Source: Acidobacteriota bacterium
Lineage (GTDB): Bacteria > Acidobacteriota > Terriglobia > Terriglobales > Acidobacteriaceae
Direction: 5' to 3'
DNA: 15,783 bases
Assembly: GCA_028873155.1 (NCBI GenBank)
Contig: JAGWML010000040.1
Coordinates: 1-15,783 of the forward strand
Shown here: piece by piece, positions 14,701-15,783 of the stretch
Position numbering within the stretch: the first letter of the stretch is position 1
Layout of the letters: every line of letters begins with the position of its first letter
Position numbers and translations under genes: made by a program
The notes under the pieces: model-generated
Database searches by the model: none
Seen by the model: only the letters and a program-made list of their open reading frames with translations
What the model was told of the DNA's origin: nothing

Positions 14701-15542
14701 AGATTGAGGCACTTGCATCCAACTGCCGGGCTCGCCTGCGCGCCGCCATGCACCTGCCTGCCATCGAGCACCTCGCCTCCAAGCCGTGGACCGTTGCGGC
14801 CCGTCGGGTGTTGCCCAGCCCGAGCCCCCAACTGACTGCGACCGCGATGTGGGGACCTCTCCTGGCGTGGTGCGCCATGGAAACTCTGGCCGAATCGATT
14901 CACGGCGTCAGCACGCAGCGTGTGGCGCTCGACATTTTTGATCGTCTGCGCCTGCGTGAGCCGTTCGCGCACATCTTTCAGGCGTTGGGCTTTGAGGGTG
15001 AGGATGGCTGGCGCGCCGCCGCACGCATCAAGGTGGTGTTGCTGGCCGAGGCGGGAGCGGCGACGGAAGGCCCCGCGCAGCCCAAAGCTTCTGCGCCAGC
15101 GGAGAAGCCTGACGGGTCGGACGAGTCTGATGTGGAACCCGCCGAGCGTGTGCTTCTGGCGCCGGCACTTTGGCTGGACCCCGATGTGCGCTGGCTGGCA
15201 GGGATCCACGAGGCCCAGGGGCACAACTACCTCGTTCACGAACTGTATGAAGAGTTGCTGTGGTGGTTGCTTCTCCCGTCGATGTTGCATCTGGCGACGC
15301 AGGCCGCCCCAGCGCGCGACGAGATTGAGCAACTCACGCAGACGGTCGATGAAGCGCTGTCTACCGCAGAGGCAGCAGGGTACCGCATGGACGTTCTGCT
15401 CGGCAGCGCGGAATCGACGACATTGGGTGAGGCAGAGGACGAGAAAGGCACGGAGAAGATCGTGCATCAGCCGGGGGCTCCACCGGAGCAACCGGCGAGC
15501 GAAGCGCCGGCCGATATGGAGCCAGATGTCGAGGATCTGTAG
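11751..15542 (+). CDS. Very large GH13 alpha-amylase-family protein
   Basis: This 1263-residue protein has no signal peptide, so it is probably cytoplasmic. The centre (about 320-830) is a GH13 barrel acting on alpha-glucans or related alpha-glucosides. Region I is DMVPNH (425-430), region II is RFDAAMTLAK with nucleophile Asp545, region III is LLLAEAF with acid/base Glu610, and region IV is NPDE with Asp671. The usual NHD of region IV is NPD, so the transition-state His is Pro670. LPGLPMFGHGQIEGFTEKYG follows. The first 315 residues and the last 430 match no domain I know. The C-terminal part has an acidic, Pro/Ala-rich linker (about 1100-1132) and an acidic tail. Hydrolase or transferase action cannot be told apart. 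I start at ATG 11751 (AGGGAG about 11 nt upstream); a TTG at 11718 is in frame. No other sugar gene is nearby. Confidence 0.85.
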   Translation: MMEFHISRDARTRYQFDVSLFSFDGNVVFADLSACRSFAHRMNQVRQADRFPDRAVHAGALFAMGLIDEASHVLMARYREQHDPEVMKAALDWFGSRVGTEEMDRLLLTFVEHFPGQSVMRGAESPQQWLNGQSDGVPHREAALEELLLLWTANRNEAFKPFEELFADASLAEKTVYRQVTQELPDYFATRPLISMPDARKLNLLDVLRAPAVGSPTSLSEQLKLIRDLWRVLLGDSLDRLLMIGGEILREEELAIWMQFNPDAGRARSAAEEAARRRRERGEQQWPATVSESQVPIFGDPAHEYEKFSQDTAWMPNTVLIAKSTYVWLAQLSKQYGRSIRRLDEIPDEELATLARRGINSLWLIGVWERSRASRTIKLLCGNNDAVASAYSLFDYRIADDLGGDAAYTHLRDRAFHHGVRLASDMVPNHMGIDSPWVVEHPEWFISRPYPPYPAYSFEGPDLSSDGRVELKIEDHYFEQTDAAVVFRRRDKASGETRFIYHGNDGTSFPWNDTAQLDYLNPAVREQVIQTILHVARLFPIIRFDAAMTLAKRHFHRLWFPGPGSSGAIPSRAEYSMTQHEFNQNMPHEFWREVVDRVAAEVPGTLLLAEAFWLMEGYFVRTLGMHRVYNSAFMNMLRDEKNGEYRSVIKNTLEFDPDIMKRYVNFMSNPDERTAIDQFGKGDKCFGAAVLMSTLPGLPMFGHGQIEGFTEKYGMEYQRPRYDETPDHWLVERHEREIAPLLHKRWLFAESHNFLLYDFFQSNGSVDENVFAYSNRNGHERALVVFNNRYGTAHGTVDFSAAYADKGAGHLRQRRLVEGLGIGGHNATVVAWRDSLTDLQYLRRSPDLRERGLTLELHAYQSHVFLDWIELQPTEDKPWDRLCDFLNGRGVASLEDALIQLALQPVHDALRHLLEPDMVRTLADLAEHPRSDAGGGNKNLAQERREFLDQAWLRCERFLHAAQPVYQARLRAAGMHVPDVSGMEIEALASNCRARLRAAMHLPAIEHLASKPWTVAARRVLPSPSPQLTATAMWGPLLAWCAMETLAESIHGVSTQRVALDIFDRLRLREPFAHIFQALGFEGEDGWRAAARIKVVLLAEAGAATEGPAQPKASAPAEKPDGSDESDVEPAERVLLAPALWLDPDVRWLAGIHEAQGHNYLVHELYEELLWWLLLPSMLHLATQAAPARDEIEQLTQTVDEALSTAEAAGYRMDVLLGSAESTTLGEAEDEKGTEKIVHQPGAPPEQPASEAPADMEPDVEDL

Positions 15543-15558
15543 TTGCTGCCGTAGAACC

Positions 15559-15598
15559 ATCACATGCTAGTGTGATTTGGAACACATCGCATGGTGTT
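15559..15598. repeat. Two tandem inverted repeats after the GH13 gene
   Basis: ATCACA (15559-15564) is mirrored by TGTGAT (15571-15576) around TGCTAG. Five bases later AACAC (15581-15585) is mirrored by GTGTT (15594-15598) and followed by TT. The pair begins 17 bp after the stop codon. The second hairpin plus its short T-run could be a weak terminator for the GH13 gene. The first resembles a regulator palindrome; note that it is the reverse of the CRP layout (TGTGA-N6-TCACA). Confidence 0.35.
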
Positions 15599-15623
15599 TT
15601 GCTGCGCCGAGCATTCCAGTCGT

Positions 15624-15645
15624 CCCGCTTCAGAAAAGGGGCGGG
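15624..15645 (+). terminator. GC-rich hairpin in the 3' intergenic region
   Basis: CCCGCTTC (15624-15631) can pair with GGGGCGGG (15638-15645) around the loop AGAAAA, including two G-U pairs in the plus-strand RNA. The minus-strand RNA folds less well, which suggests it acts on plus-strand transcripts. No T-run follows (AGGAGTAG), so intrinsic termination is doubtful. Confidence 0.3.
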
Positions 15646-15751
15646 AGGAGTAGAAACCCAAAGCGGGGTGCATGTTCTTATTCGGTCGAGGTTGCATTTC
15701 AACCACTTCAAAAGGATTTGCGACATAGCTGCGCACAAAAGTGTGGAAACC

Positions 15752-15783
15752 ATGCTCCTGGAGACAACGCCGCCGCAGGACGC
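15752..15783 (+). CDS. Possible start of a gene running off the window
   Basis: An ATG at 15752 opens a frame reading MLLETTPPQD to the window edge. Only ten residues are visible, the ribosome-binding site is weak, and no family can be recognised. A CACA/TGTG inverted repeat (15734-15745) lies just before it. The 209 bp between the GH13 stop and this ATG holds only the inverted repeats listed above. This is a guess from position. Confidence 0.25.
   Translation, partial: MLLETTPPQD

Noticed and set aside
12915..15563. Two long minus-strand frames (436 codons each) opposite the GH13 gene
   Set aside because: Both are Arg/His/Leu-rich mirror frames of a conserved enzyme, without domains or plausible starts.
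15559..15576. CRP/FNR-type binding site
   Set aside because: The half-sites are in the reverse order (ATCACA-N6-TGTGAT) to the CRP consensus, and the site is 3' of a gene, so a hairpin is at least as likely.
15361..15753. Minus-strand frame with DRIRTCTP, which can hint at a tRNA on the plus strand
   Set aside because: I looked for an acceptor stem and T arm on the plus strand at about 15640-15720 and found neither. The frame mostly mirrors the GH13 gene.

Overview
The window (about 15.8 kb, GC-rich) looks like ordinary chromosome of a Gram-negative bacterium, most likely an acidobacterium of the Terriglobia/Acidobacteriaceae type. That placement is inferred from protein style: an SBBP-repeat lipoprotein with a Ser/Gly-rich start, a SecG with an acidobacterial-looking glycine-rich tail, and a very large cytoplasmic GH13 protein. 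The Gram-negative envelope itself is shown by a TolC-type outer-membrane channel and a lipobox lipoprotein. I see no transposase, integrase, phage gene, CRISPR array or rRNA.

Layout. (1) 1-500, minus strand: tRNA-Leu(GAG), then secG. (2) 688-2049, plus: a secreted lipoprotein predicted to fold as a beta-propeller. (3) 2066-3898, minus: ilvA (threonine ammonia-lyase) followed 6 bp later by paiB, converging on the lipoprotein gene. The ilvA leader carries a promoter, a hairpin and a strong ribosome-binding site that points to a TTG start. (4) 3899-4284: divergent control region with one promoter for ilvA and one for the efflux operon, the latter with a TGACC/GGTCA operator. (5) 4285-11538, plus: a tightly packed seven-gene operon, TetR regulator - TolC - YbhG-like membrane fusion protein - two ABC ATPases - YbhS-like and YbhR-like ABC-2 permeases. 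(6) 11751-15542, plus: a 1263-residue GH13 alpha-amylase-family protein. (7) 15543-15783: a short intergenic stretch with several inverted repeats and perhaps the first codons of the next gene.

How the genes work together. Region 5 encodes every part of a tripartite ABC exporter: inner-membrane permease pair, ATPase pair, periplasmic adaptor and outer-membrane channel, headed by a TetR-family regulator that probably represses its own promoter. It corresponds to the E. coli YbhG-YbhF-YbhS-YbhR pump with a TolC gene built in. YbhF, one double-ATPase chain in E. coli, is here two separate genes. The two ATPases are asymmetric: the first has Val in place of the Walker B Asp and Ala at the H-loop, and the second has LPGGW instead of the LSGG signature. 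Together they should form one consensus and one degenerate ATP site.

I did not find a wholly new system. The observations most worth following are the operator overlapping the efflux promoter start, the Walker B substitution, the ilvA leader hairpin, and the unusual GH13 protein with long unassigned flanks and a His-to-Pro change in conserved region IV.
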